From: Sphingomicrobium lutaoense
Lineage (GTDB): Bacteria > Pseudomonadota > Alphaproteobacteria > Sphingomonadales > Sphingomonadaceae
Direction of reading: 5' to 3'
DNA length: 64,000 bases
Assembly (NCBI RefSeq): GCF_014195685.1
Contig: NZ_JACICF010000001.1
Coordinates: 94,992-158,991 of the forward strand
Shown: positions 52,592 to 63,963 of the stretch, piece by piece
Numbering within the stretch: the first letter of the stretch is position 1
Layout: each line of letters begins with the position of its first letter
Notes under the pieces: model-generated
Told to the model about the DNA's origin: nothing
The model's input: only the letters and a program-made list of their open reading frames with translations
The model's database searches: none
Position numbers and translations under genes: made by a program

Positions 52592-53695
52592 CTACTCCTC
52601 GGAGCGGATCAGGACCGTCTCGCCGATCAGGAAGAAGAGCAGGAACGGCCCCCAGGCCGCGAGCCAGGGCGGATAGACGCCTGCCGTGCCCATCGCGAGG
52701 CTGAAATTGTCGGCGACGAAATAAGCGAAACCGAGCGCCATGCCGATAGTAGCGCGCAAGAGCACTTGTCCGGAACGCGCGAGGCCGAAGGCAGCGACGG
52801 CGGCGAGCAGCGGCATCAGGAGCGTCGAGAGCGGGCCGGTGATCTTGTGCCACCATCCTGCGCGCGCGGCTTCGGCGGGGCGACCGGCCTGTTCGAGCGC
52901 CTCGATATCCTCGGCAAGATCGAAGATGTTGAGGCTGTCGGGATCGACGTCTGCGAGTTTGAACTGACTGGGTTTCACACCGGCAAGCCCGCGCCCGCTT
53001 TGCGCTTCGCGCACGAGATTCATTTCCGAATCATAGCTGGTGAGGCCTTCGAACTCCCAGCTGGTCCCGTCGGCCGAGGGTCGCGCATGCTCGATCTTAG
53101 TGATGGTCCGCAGCAAGCCCTCGGGGCGCTCGTAGACCGACAGGCCCTCGAGACGGAAATTCTGGCCGCGACCCGAGGCGAGGCGGGCATGGACATAGTC
53201 GTCGCCGCTGCGCAGCCAGACATTGCTCATCACTCCGCTGTCGGGCGGGACGGGGTGATAGTCATTGTCGCTCCATGCGTTCACGACGCGCGCCGATTTC
53301 ACGACCACCGTTTCGTTGAAGACGAAGAGCACGCCCGCGAGAGCGACGCTGGCGACGATCAGGGGGGCAAGAATCTGGTGCGCCGACAGGCCTGCGGCCT
53401 TCATCGAGATGACCTCGCTATGCTGGTTGAGGCTGGTGAAGGCGATCAGCGTGCCGAGCAGCACCGAGAAAGGCAGGAAGCGCGAGGCGAGCAGCGGCAG
53501 CCGGAGCGAGACATAGCGCCATAGTTCGGCTTCGCCATTGCCCTCTACCGCGAGGATCTTGCCGCTTTCGCCGAGGAGGTCGAGCATCATCAGGACCATC
53601 ACCAGCGCGATCAGCACCGCGAGCGAGCGTGTGACGAACAGTTTCACCATGTAGAGCGCAAGCTGGCGCGAGGGCATGAAATCCATGTTGATCAT
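52592..53695 (-). CDS. lptG: LPS export ABC transporter permease LptG
   Basis: 367 residues with six helices and a periplasmic domain of about 200 residues. FMPSRQLALYMVKLFVTRSLAVLI starts the family pattern and FSVLLGTLIAFTSLNQHSEVISMKAAG is the conserved coupling region. With LptF and LptB it extracts LPS from the inner membrane. It overlaps lptF by ATGA. No lptB is present. Confidence 0.94.
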   Translation of the reverse strand: MINMDFMPSRQLALYMVKLFVTRSLAVLIALVMVLMMLDLLGESGKILAVEGNGEAELWRYVSLRLPLLASRFLPFSVLLGTLIAFTSLNQHSEVISMKAAGLSAHQILAPLIVASVALAGVLFVFNETVVVKSARVVNAWSDNDYHPVPPDSGVMSNVWLRSGDDYVHARLASGRGQNFRLEGLSVYERPEGLLRTITKIEHARPSADGTSWEFEGLTSYDSEMNLVREAQSGRGLAGVKPSQFKLADVDPDSLNIFDLAEDIEALEQAGRPAEAARAGWWHKITGPLSTLLMPLLAAVAAFGLARSGQVLLRATIGMALGFAYFVADNFSLAMGTAGVYPPWLAAWGPFLLFFLIGETVLIRSEE

Positions 53696-54930
53696 TCGCT
53701 CGCCTCCATTCGCGCCGCACGGCGGGCGGCGAGCGCCTTGGCGCGGGGATCGGGAACGAGCTTGCGAACCGCCTTGGCGATCTTGGCAAAGCCCGCTTCG
53801 AGCGCGCCGATCGGTTGCCCGCCGGGGCGGTGCGCGATCACATGATACATCCAACCGATGAGGACCACGAAGACGACGAAGGGGATGTAGAGCGCCAGTT
53901 CGGGCTGCAGGCGACCCTGTGCCCCCGCGCTTTCGGCATATTGGTTGATCTTGTGATAGGTCACCACCATCACGATCGCCACGAAGATGCCGAGCGAGGA
54001 AGACGAGCGTTTGGGCGGGACCGCGAGCGCGATCGCCAGCAGGGGCAGCATCAGCATCATGATCACTTCGACGAGGCGGAAGTGGAGGTTGGCGCGCGCA
54101 GCGAGATTCTGTCCGGGATCGGCGCCCGTGGTGAAATAGGCGAGCTTGGCCAATTCGGGCAGGGTCAGTTCGCGGATCTGGTTGCCCCGTCCGCGGAAGA
54201 CATCGACCGCGGGCAGGTTGATCGGCAGGTCGTAGCTGTCGAAGGCCAGCGTGCGCGGGCTGGGGAAGTCGGGATTGTCCTGCACCAGCCGCCCGTCGCG
54301 CAGGCGGAAGATGATCACATCGGGATCGTCGGTGGCGAGGAATTGACCTTGGCGCGCGCTAGCGGTGATGAGCCCGTCGTCGCGGTCGTCGACGTGGACG
54401 AAGATGCCCTTGAGCATCGTCCCGTCATTCTCGCTTTCGTCGATCCGCAGGGTCATGCGATTGCCGAGCTTGTTGAATTCGCCCACTTCGATCGACGCAC
54501 CGAGCGAGCCCGAGCGGAGATCGAAACGCAGCCCTTCGTAATTATAGCGGGCATAGGGTTCGACATAGGAGACAATGACGAGGTTGAGCAGCAGGAGCGC
54601 ACCCGCATACATGTAAGGCACACGCAATAGGCGGCCATAGCCCACGCCGATCCCGCGCAGGGCATCGAGCTCCGACGAAAGAGCGAGTTTGCGGAAAGCG
54701 AGCAGGATGCCGAGCAGCAGGCCGATGGGAATCCCCAGCGCGAAATATTCGGGCAGCATGTTGGCGAGCATCCGCCAGACCACGCTGACCGGGCCGCCCA
54801 GCGCGACCACGAAATCGAAGAGGCGCAGCATCTTGTCGAGGACCAGCAGCATAGCCGCGACGATCAGCGTGCCGACCAGCGGAACGAAGATATTCTTCGC
54901 CAGATAGCGGTCGATGAGGCTGAGGTTCAT
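53692..54930 (-). CDS. lptF: LPS export ABC transporter permease LptF
   Basis: 412 residues, six helices and a large periplasmic domain (about 125-280). The conserved ALGIPIGLLLGILLAFRKLALSSELDALRGIG region is present. The C-terminal cytoplasmic tail is long and basic (RKLVPDPRAKALAARRAARMEASE). ATG 54930 is the family start (MNLSLIDRYLAKNIFV). It forms the LptBFG transporter with LptG. The lipid kinase gene is divergent. Confidence 0.94.
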   Translation of the reverse strand: MNLSLIDRYLAKNIFVPLVGTLIVAAMLLVLDKMLRLFDFVVALGGPVSVVWRMLANMLPEYFALGIPIGLLLGILLAFRKLALSSELDALRGIGVGYGRLLRVPYMYAGALLLLNLVIVSYVEPYARYNYEGLRFDLRSGSLGASIEVGEFNKLGNRMTLRIDESENDGTMLKGIFVHVDDRDDGLITASARQGQFLATDDPDVIIFRLRDGRLVQDNPDFPSPRTLAFDSYDLPINLPAVDVFRGRGNQIRELTLPELAKLAYFTTGADPGQNLAARANLHFRLVEVIMMLMLPLLAIALAVPPKRSSSSLGIFVAIVMVVTYHKINQYAESAGAQGRLQPELALYIPFVVFVVLIGWMYHVIAHRPGGQPIGALEAGFAKIAKAVRKLVPDPRAKALAARRAARMEASE

Positions 54931-55122
54931 GCGGCTCCTTTTTGTGGTCGCTGCGAGACCATGATTTGGCCGCATTGCGGCGCAATTCAATCATTGGTCC
55001 CGTTCGCTTCCCGCAAGGGTGGATGAACCGGACCGTTCCTATGGAGCCTATAAAGGATTGGTCAGCGAAATCATGCCCCTTCTTCTCATCAACCCCCTGG
55101 ATGATCGTGGAGAGCGTGCCTG

Positions 55123-56097
55123 ATGGAACATGTCCGGATCGCCTTGCTCTCCAATCCCCGTTCGACCGGCAATATCGCGCAATTGCCGCGCATCCGCGAA
55201 TATTGCGCCGAGCACCCCGACATCTTCCATTATGAAGTGGACGAAGTCGCGCAGATCGGCAACGCGCTCAAGATGATCGCGAGGATCAAGCCGACCATTC
55301 TCGTCATCAACGGCGGCGATGGCACGGTGCAGGCCGCGCTCACCGAAGTGCATAATGGCGGACATTTCGCCGACGGTGCGCCGCCGCTCGCGGTGCTGCC
55401 GAGCGGCAAGACCAATCTCATCGCACTTGACCTCGGGGCCGAGGGTGATCCCATCGCCGCGCTCGAGAAGTTGACCGAAATCGCGGCGCGCGACCTGTCG
55501 CCGCATCTCGTCGCGAAGGAGCTGATCGCGCTTCGCCATGGCGGCGATGACCAGCTTCCCGTGATCGGCATGTTCCTGGGCGGAGCGGGTCTTGCGGACA
55601 TCATGCTTTATTGCCGCCACAAGCTCTATCCGACCGGACTGCCCAACGGCATCTGCCATGTGCTTACCGCGATCGCGGTCCTGTTCCAGAACATCTTCGG
55701 GATGCGCGGCTCCTACCTGCCGCCCGCGCCTTCGGAAATGGGCATCGGCATCGACCGCGAACGGCGCCTTACGGGTCGCTTCTCGCTGCTTCTGGTCACC
55801 ACGCTCGACAAGCTTCTCCTCTCGCGGGACCTTGAAGGCAATGGCAAGGGCGGGCTCAAGGTCATCGCGGTCGAGGAAAAGCGCTTCACTTTGCTTCGCG
55901 CGATCGCGGCCAGTTTGCGTGGCAAGCTGGGCAAGAAGCCGCTCGACGGCGTGCATGTCACCGAGAGCGACGAAGTGTCGATCGAAGGAGGCATGAGCCC
56001 GGTGATCCTCGATGGCGAGATGTTCAGCGCCAGCGAAGGACGCCCGATCCTGCTGCGCAAGGCGCAGCCTCTGTCCTTCGTCAAAATCGCGGCCTGA
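55123..56097 (+). CDS. DAGK/LCB5-family lipid kinase; candidate ceramide kinase (CpgB-like)
   Basis: 324 residues. The nucleotide motif INGGDGTVQAAL is at residues 62-73 with the LPSGKTNLIALDLG segment after it, as in diacylglycerol and sphingosine kinases. In Caulobacter a kinase of this family, CpgB, phosphorylates ceramide and is coded beside the sphingolipid genes. The same neighbourhood here makes ceramide or another sphingoid lipid the likely substrate, though a glycerolipid cannot be excluded. It is one base before the nucleotidyltransferase-like gene. Confidence 0.85.
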   Translation: MEHVRIALLSNPRSTGNIAQLPRIREYCAEHPDIFHYEVDEVAQIGNALKMIARIKPTILVINGGDGTVQAALTEVHNGGHFADGAPPLAVLPSGKTNLIALDLGAEGDPIAALEKLTEIAARDLSPHLVAKELIALRHGGDDQLPVIGMFLGGAGLADIMLYCRHKLYPTGLPNGICHVLTAIAVLFQNIFGMRGSYLPPAPSEMGIGIDRERRLTGRFSLLLVTTLDKLLLSRDLEGNGKGGLKVIAVEEKRFTLLRAIAASLRGKLGKKPLDGVHVTESDEVSIEGGMSPVILDGEMFSASEGRPILLRKAQPLSFVKIAA

Positions 56098-56098
56098 C

Positions 56099-56992
56099 AT
56101 GTCCCTTCGATCGCTGATTGCGGCGGAACTGGCCGAACCGGTCGATCCGCGCGTAGCGGCCATGGCTAAGGCCGTCGCCGAAGCCCATGGCGATGCGAGC
56201 CTCGCCGTCATTTTCTACGGGAGCTGCCTTCGCGAACGGCAGCTCGAGGGGCTGATGCTCGATTTCTATCTCATCGTCGACGACTATCGCCGCGCCTATG
56301 ACAAGGCCTGGCTGGCGAAGGCCAATGCGCTCATTCCGCCGAATGTCTTTCATTTCCAGCATGAGGGCCTCGTCGCCAAATATGCGGTGCTCGATGCCGC
56401 CGACCTTGCGCGCGAAACCTCGCTCGACGCCGGCAGCGTATCGGTCTGGGCGCGCTTCGCCCAGCCGGTGCGGCTGGTGTGGCAGCGCGACGACAAGGCG
56501 CGGCAGATGGTCGAGGCAGCCGTGGCGGAGGCCCCGGTTACCTTGTTCGCGATGACGCTTCCCCTGATGGACGCGGCGCCGGAAGACAGCAATGCGGTAT
56601 GGAGCGAGGGATTTCGCCAGACCTATGCCGCCGAATTGCGCGCCGAGCGGAAAGGGCGGGGAGGGTCGATCATCGACAGCGATCCCGAGCGCTATCGGCA
56701 GGTCGGCGATGCAGCGCGCCGAGAAGTCGAGACCCGAGGCCTTTCCCGAGGCGTTTCATCCAGGGCGATGGCGCGCAAGTGGAAGAGGCTGCAGCGCAAG
56801 GGCAAGGCCCTGTCGGTGATCCGCCTTGCCAAGGCCAGCGCGACCTTCAACGGGGGTGCCGAATATATCGCCTGGAAGATCAATCGCCATGCCGGCACCG
56901 ACATCGAATTGACCGAATTCCAGAAAAGACACCCTCTATGGGCAGCGGTCAGTTTACTGCCGCGGCTCCTCCGTTCGGGTGCGATACGCTAG
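56099..56992 (+). CDS. Nucleotidyltransferase-like protein, unknown substrate
   Basis: 297 residues. Residues near 38-60 (YGSCLRERQLEGLMLDFYLIV) suggest a nucleotidyltransferase fold: a G-S pair followed by D-x-[YF] about 13 residues later. The rest has no clear domain; the basic segment SSRAMARKWKRLQRKGKA may bind phosphate or membrane. The ATG is two bases after the lipid kinase stop, so the two are co-expressed. A step in sphingolipid headgroup attachment is a hypothesis. The last 44 bases overlap the convergent histidine kinase gene. Confidence 0.75.
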   Translation: MSLRSLIAAELAEPVDPRVAAMAKAVAEAHGDASLAVIFYGSCLRERQLEGLMLDFYLIVDDYRRAYDKAWLAKANALIPPNVFHFQHEGLVAKYAVLDAADLARETSLDAGSVSVWARFAQPVRLVWQRDDKARQMVEAAVAEAPVTLFAMTLPLMDAAPEDSNAVWSEGFRQTYAAELRAERKGRGGSIIDSDPERYRQVGDAARREVETRGLSRGVSSRAMARKWKRLQRKGKALSVIRLAKASATFNGGAEYIAWKINRHAGTDIELTEFQKRHPLWAAVSLLPRLLRSGAIR

Positions 56993-58925
56993 TCTGAATC
57001 GCGGTCGCGACCGCGCGCGCGAGCCCGTTGACGGTGAAGGGCTTGCGTAGCAGCTCATAGCCGACGAGATCCTCGCTTTCGCCTTCTCCGACATAGCCGG
57101 TGACGAACAGGATCGGCAGGTCGTTCTGCCGGGCCTTGAGTTCGCGAACCAGCTCGGGGCCGGTCATCTCGGGCATGATGACGTCGGTGATGACCAGGTC
57201 GAAGGACCCGGGCTCGAACAGGGCGAGCGCTTCGGCCGCGCTACTGCAGCTCTTGGGTTCATAGCCTAGGTCTTCGAGCGCTCCGACGGTAGCGCTGCGT
57301 ACCCGCGCATCATCCTCGACCAGCAGAATGCGGGCCGATGTGAAGACCGGTTCCTCCTCGCTGGCCATCTGCGCCGAGGGATGGACATGGACATTGTCAT
57401 GTTCGACCTCGGTGCGCGGAAGGTAGATGGAAACCGTGGTCCCCTTGCCCAACTCGCTCTCGATGCCGACCTCACCGCCCGACTGGTGCGCAAAGCCGAA
57501 AATCTGGCTGAGGCCGAGGCCCGTTCCCTTGCCCACTTCCTTGGTGGTGAAAAAGGGCTCGAAGGCACGCTCGCAAATCTCCTTGGGCATACCGCAGCCG
57601 GTGTCGCTTACCGAAATCACCAGATATTCGCCCGCGCGGATGTCACCCACCTCGTTGGCGGCGAGCTTCATATTGGCGGTCCGGATGGTGAGGTCCCCCT
57701 TGCCGTCCATCGCGTCGCGCGCGTTGACCGCGAGGTTGAGAATCGCATTTTCCAGCTGGAGCGCGTCCACAAAGACCGGCCAGGCATCGTCGGCAAGATT
57801 GGTACGGATGCGGATGCGCTCGCCCAGCGTGCGATCGAGAAGATCGCGCATCGATTCGACCAGATTGGCACTCTCCACCCGCTCGGGCAGCAGGGGCTCC
57901 GAACGGGCGAAGGACAGCAGCCGCCGAGTCAGAGCGGCCGCGCGGGTGGCGCCGTCCATGGCGTTCGACAGATGGCCCAGAAGTTCGCGCCGGGGCCCGT
58001 CGATCCGGCGCCGGGCAAGGTCTAGCCCCCCTACCACCACGGCAAGCATATTGTTGAAGTCGTGCGCGATACCGCCGGTAAGCTGGCCGACCGCTTCCAT
58101 CTTCTGGACCTGTCGCAATTGCGCTTCGGCGGCGGCGCGTTCCTCGGCTTCGGCGCGAAGCGCAGCATTGGCCTTTTCCAATTCCTCGGTGCGCTGCGCG
58201 ACCGCGGCCTCGAGGCCGGTGGCGCGTTCGAACTGGTCTTCGGCCTGCTTCTTGCTGTCGACATATTGGCGAAGCGTGCGCATCGCGATGACGCCCATGG
58301 CGATTGCGATCAAGGCGACCAGGACGCCCAGCCAGGAAAGATAATCGGTGAGGCGACCCGCTTCGGCCGAGAAAAGCTGCGTTTGCTGCATCGAGGCCGA
58401 AAGGCTCTGCCGTTCGGCCGAACTGATCTCGCGCAGCTTGGCGGCAAGCTGGCGGACCGTTTCGGACTGGCCCGCCTGGTAGAAGAGCGCGATCCCGCCC
58501 GAGCCTCGCTGCGCCGAAGCGGCACGCGCGGCCGCGGCGAGTTCCTGCCCTCGCTCGTTGAACAGATGCTTGAGTTCGGTGACCCGCTCGCGCTGCGGGG
58601 GGTCGTTGGCGACCAGCCGTTCGAGCTGGTCGATCTGAATCCGCGCCAGCCGCCAGTCGGCATAATAGATGCTTCCGGTCGCCTGTTCTTCGTCGAGGAC
58701 ATAGCGGCCCAGCGCGGCTTCGGCGCTCGCGATCGAACTGTCCACCGTCCGCGCCAGCAGCATCACGTCATAGGATTGGCGTTCACGCTGCTGGGCTTCC
58801 TCGCGCGCCTCGTTGGAAAGCGCGACCAGCCACACCATGCCGAGAAGCAGGAGAGTTGCGAACAGCGCGACACCCGCCGCGACACCGCGTCGCCAGTCAA
58901 AACGCGTTTCTTCCCCGCCCGTCAT
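56949..58925 (-). CDS. Hybrid sensor histidine kinase with CHASE3-like domain and receiver
   Basis: 658 residues. An N-terminal helix (17-36), a CHASE3-type periplasmic four-helix sensor (about 40-190), a second helix (196-216), a coiled linker (about 225-275), HisKA with His288 in GGIAHDFNN, HATPase_c with DTGCGMPKE and GTGLGLSQIFGF, then a receiver domain (about 532-650) with phosphoacceptor Asp581 in ITDVIMPEMTG. No separate response regulator gene is adjacent. It starts 38 bases after serine palmitoyltransferase and could be co-transcribed with it. The signal sensed is unknown. Confidence 0.93.
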   Translation of the reverse strand: MTGGEETRFDWRRGVAAGVALFATLLLLGMVWLVALSNEAREEAQQRERQSYDVMLLARTVDSSIASAEAALGRYVLDEEQATGSIYYADWRLARIQIDQLERLVANDPPQRERVTELKHLFNERGQELAAAARAASAQRGSGGIALFYQAGQSETVRQLAAKLREISSAERQSLSASMQQTQLFSAEAGRLTDYLSWLGVLVALIAIAMGVIAMRTLRQYVDSKKQAEDQFERATGLEAAVAQRTEELEKANAALRAEAEERAAAEAQLRQVQKMEAVGQLTGGIAHDFNNMLAVVVGGLDLARRRIDGPRRELLGHLSNAMDGATRAAALTRRLLSFARSEPLLPERVESANLVESMRDLLDRTLGERIRIRTNLADDAWPVFVDALQLENAILNLAVNARDAMDGKGDLTIRTANMKLAANEVGDIRAGEYLVISVSDTGCGMPKEICERAFEPFFTTKEVGKGTGLGLSQIFGFAHQSGGEVGIESELGKGTTVSIYLPRTEVEHDNVHVHPSAQMASEEEPVFTSARILLVEDDARVRSATVGALEDLGYEPKSCSSAAEALALFEPGSFDLVITDVIMPEMTGPELVRELKARQNDLPILFVTGYVGEGESEDLVGYELLRKPFTVNGLARAVATAIQTSVSHPNGGAAAVN

Positions 58926-58963
58926 GACGCCATCCTAACCGCGCGGACGGACGGGATAAAGGC

Positions 58964-60166
58964 TCAATCGATACAACCGGTTGCGCGGCCTGCGCGTTCG
59001 AACATGCCGAGGATCTCGCCAACCTGTTCGTCGCTATGAAGCGCGCAGAGCGAACAGCGCAGCAGCGTCATGTTCGCCGGGGTCGCGGGCGGACGGGCCA
59101 GATTGACGTAGAGACCCTCGTTCAGGAGCGCTTCCCACATCGCCGCGCCCTTTTCGAGATCGGGCATGATCACCGCGATGATCGCCGACTGGGGGTCCTC
59201 GGTGCCCAGCTGGAAGCCGAGTTTTTTCAGACCGCCGTGCAAACGCTTGCTATTTTCCCACAGATGGTCGCGCTTGGCCTTGGCATGCTTGAGCTTGCCG
59301 ATCGAGGTGGCCGCGGTTGCGACGACGCTCGGCGGAAGCGATGCGGTGAAGACATAGGGGCGCGAAACGAGGCGGAGAATCTCGAACTTGGGATGGTTGG
59401 AGACGCAGAAGCCGCCGACTGTGCCGACCGACTTGGAGAAAGTGCCGATGATGAAGTCAACATCGTCGATCACGCCCTGCGCTTCGCACACGCCCCGGCC
59501 ATTTTCGCCGATGAAGCCCATCGAATGGGCTTCGTCCACGAGCACCATCGCGCCATATTTCTTCGCCAGCGGCACCATCTTGTCCAAGGGAGCGACATCG
59601 CCGAGCATCGAATAGACGCCCTCGAGGATGACGAGCTTTCCAGCATCTTCGGGAAGGCGCTTCAGCCGTTTTTCCAGCGCTTCGATGTCATTGTGGCGGA
59701 AGGGAATGACATTGGCATTGCCCATCGCGCAGCCGTCGTAGATCGAGGCATGGCTGTCGATGTCGAGGATGATATAGTCATCCTTGCCCGCCAGCGTCGA
59801 AATCACGCCCAGATTGGCGAGATAGCCGGTCGAGAAGACCATTGCCCCGTCCATGTCGTAAAAGTCGCGCAGCGCCTCTTCGCACGCCTTGTGGCCTGCA
59901 TAGGTGCCGTTGAGAACGCGGCTACCCGTCGTGCCCGAACCGAAATTGTCGAGCGCGTCCTTGCCGGCCTGGATGACGTCGGGATCGAAGGTCATCCCCA
60001 TGTAATTGTAGGTGCCGAGGAGGATGGTCTCGCGGCCGTTGCAGATGGCGACGGTGGGCGACAGCACCTTTTCCATCACGAGGTTGAACGGGTCGGTCAC
60101 GCCGGTGGAAAGCAGATCCTCCCGCGTCTTGATGAGGTCATCGAACTTGGTGAAAAGATCGGTCAC
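58964..60166 (-). CDS. spt: Serine palmitoyltransferase (aminotransferase class I/II, AOS family)
   Basis: 400 residues, soluble, like the crystallised Sphingomonas enzyme. It condenses L-serine with an acyl thioester to 3-oxosphinganine, PLP-dependent. The PLP Lys245 is in GTFSKSVGTVGG, His139 stacks on the cofactor in DSHASIYDG, and Asp211 and His214 are in DEAHSMGF. The GTG start overlaps the ACP stop (GTGA). With the ACP it probably uses acyl-ACP. Glycine C-acetyltransferase is the alternative but the ACP pairing and reductase neighbour favour SPT. Confidence 0.94.
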   Translation of the reverse strand: MTDLFTKFDDLIKTREDLLSTGVTDPFNLVMEKVLSPTVAICNGRETILLGTYNYMGMTFDPDVIQAGKDALDNFGSGTTGSRVLNGTYAGHKACEEALRDFYDMDGAMVFSTGYLANLGVISTLAGKDDYIILDIDSHASIYDGCAMGNANVIPFRHNDIEALEKRLKRLPEDAGKLVILEGVYSMLGDVAPLDKMVPLAKKYGAMVLVDEAHSMGFIGENGRGVCEAQGVIDDVDFIIGTFSKSVGTVGGFCVSNHPKFEILRLVSRPYVFTASLPPSVVATAATSIGKLKHAKAKRDHLWENSKRLHGGLKKLGFQLGTEDPQSAIIAVIMPDLEKGAAMWEALLNEGLYVNLARPPATPANMTLLRCSLCALHSDEQVGEILGMFERAGRATGCID

Positions 60167-60405
60167 TTCACCATCCCGGCCACGGCATCGACCAATTGGC
60201 CGACATTCTCGATCTCGGCCTGCTGGTTCATCGTGATGAGGATGTCGAATTCGTCTTCGACCTCGGCCACGAAATCGAGAACCGTGAGGCTGTCCCATTC
60301 GAGATCCTGGGCGAAGCGGGTCTCTTCGGACACCTCGATGCCCTTCTTGTTGAACTGGTCGATGAGGCCGAAGATGCGGCCCTTCACGTCTGCGCGGTCA
60401 GTCAT
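60163..60405 (-). CDS. Acyl carrier protein dedicated to serine palmitoyltransferase
   Basis: 80 residues. The phosphopantetheine site is DLEWDSLTVLDF with Ser39, an unusual W at -2 (EWDSL) compared with DSLD of FabF-type AcpP. In Caulobacter an ACP (AcpR) beside spt is needed for sphingolipid synthesis. It overlaps spt by GTGA. It is separated by 69 bases from the reductase gene upstream. Confidence 0.92.
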   Translation of the reverse strand: MTDRADVKGRIFGLIDQFNKKGIEVSEETRFAQDLEWDSLTVLDFVAEVEDEFDILITMNQQAEIENVGQLVDAVAGMVK

Positions 60406-60474
60406 GGAAATTCGCCTTAATGTGAGGGGTGCGCTTTCGCAATCAAATCGGGCGCAAAAAGGGCGGCAACCGGC

Positions 60475-63011
<2,537 letters not shown>

Positions 63012-63018
<7 letters not shown>

Positions 63019-63041
63019 TAGTGTCAGTAACAACCAGTTAG
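63012..63041 (+). promoter_or_regulatory. Promoter of the PF10118 gene with TetR-type operator
   Basis: A consensus -35 TTGACA (63012-63017) with a weak -10 (CAGTTA at 63035-63040) at 17 bases. The palindrome TGACA-TTAG-TGTCA (63013-63026) overlaps the -35. A divergent TetR regulator gene starts within it, so repression and autoregulation are likely. Confidence 0.6.
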
Positions 63042-63074
63042 AGAATGCTCGACACCTTTCTTTGGAGCCCCGCG

Positions 63075-63944
63075 ATGGCCACTGCAAGTATAACGCCCTC
63101 TGATCTGACGATTTCCCCACGGGATCGCCGCTTCGGTCGTGGCGAAGCAACCCCGCGCTGGTGGCACGGCGGCAACCCTTATGCGACGGCCTTCTACAAC
63201 GCGCTGTCGATCACCTTTCCCAAGGGCGAGGCCTTCTTCGTCGATAGCGTGCGCGCCTTTCGCGAAGGCACGCCGCCGCGCCTTGCCGAGGACATTCGCA
63301 ATTTCGTGACGCAGGAGGCGATGCACAGCCGCGAGCATGTCGCCTTCAACAATCGCGCCGCCGACACGGGCTACCGGATCGACCATCTCGAGGCGGTGGT
63401 GCAGGAGCGCATCGACCTGGTTTCCGAAAAACCCAAGATCGTTTCCCTGGCCGCGACCATGGCACTCGAACATTTCACCGCGATTCTCGCCCATCAGCTG
63501 CTTGCAGATCCGCGCCATCTCGAGGGCGCCGACGAAGCCACCGCCGAACTATGGCGCTGGCACGCGTCCGAGGAGATCGAGCATAAGGGCGTCGCCTACG
63601 ACACATGGCTTCATGCCACGCGCGACTGGTCGCGCTGGCAGCGGTGGAAAGTGAAAAGCCTCGTGATGATCGATGTCACGCGCAATTTCCTGGTCCACCG
63701 CTGGGAAGGAATGCTGGATCTCCTGCGGCAGGACGGCCTTACCGGGCGCAAGGCCAAATGGGCCATGCTGAAATATGCCTTCCTGTCACCGGGCATGGTG
63801 CGGCAATGGTTCGTCCCCTGGGCCAAATATTTCTTCCCGGGCTTCCACCCGTGGAACGAGGACGACCGTCATCTCATCCGTGACTATGACGCCTCGGTGG
63901 GGACCCGCTTCGACAGCCGGAAGAAAGTGCGCCGCGCAGGCTGA
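63075..63944 (+). CDS. Predicted metal-dependent hydrolase (PF10118 family)
   Basis: 289 residues. Conserved acidic/His motifs: FPKGEAFFVDSVRAF, FVTQEAMHSREH, ALEHFTAILAHQLLAD and WHASEEIEHKGVAYDTW form the di-metal-like pattern (ferritin-like helices) of PF10118. The fold suggests a diiron enzyme rather than a hydrolase; the activity is not known. ATG 63075 has GGAG upstream; an earlier ATG at 63045 would be almost leaderless. It is regulated by the divergent TetR gene. Confidence 0.88.
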   Translation: MATASITPSDLTISPRDRRFGRGEATPRWWHGGNPYATAFYNALSITFPKGEAFFVDSVRAFREGTPPRLAEDIRNFVTQEAMHSREHVAFNNRAADTGYRIDHLEAVVQERIDLVSEKPKIVSLAATMALEHFTAILAHQLLADPRHLEGADEATAELWRWHASEEIEHKGVAYDTWLHATRDWSRWQRWKVKSLVMIDVTRNFLVHRWEGMLDLLRQDGLTGRKAKWAMLKYAFLSPGMVRQWFVPWAKYFFPGFHPWNEDDRHLIRDYDASVGTRFDSRKKVRRAG

Positions 63945-63963
63945 GCGGCGCATCTCCCTCTCG

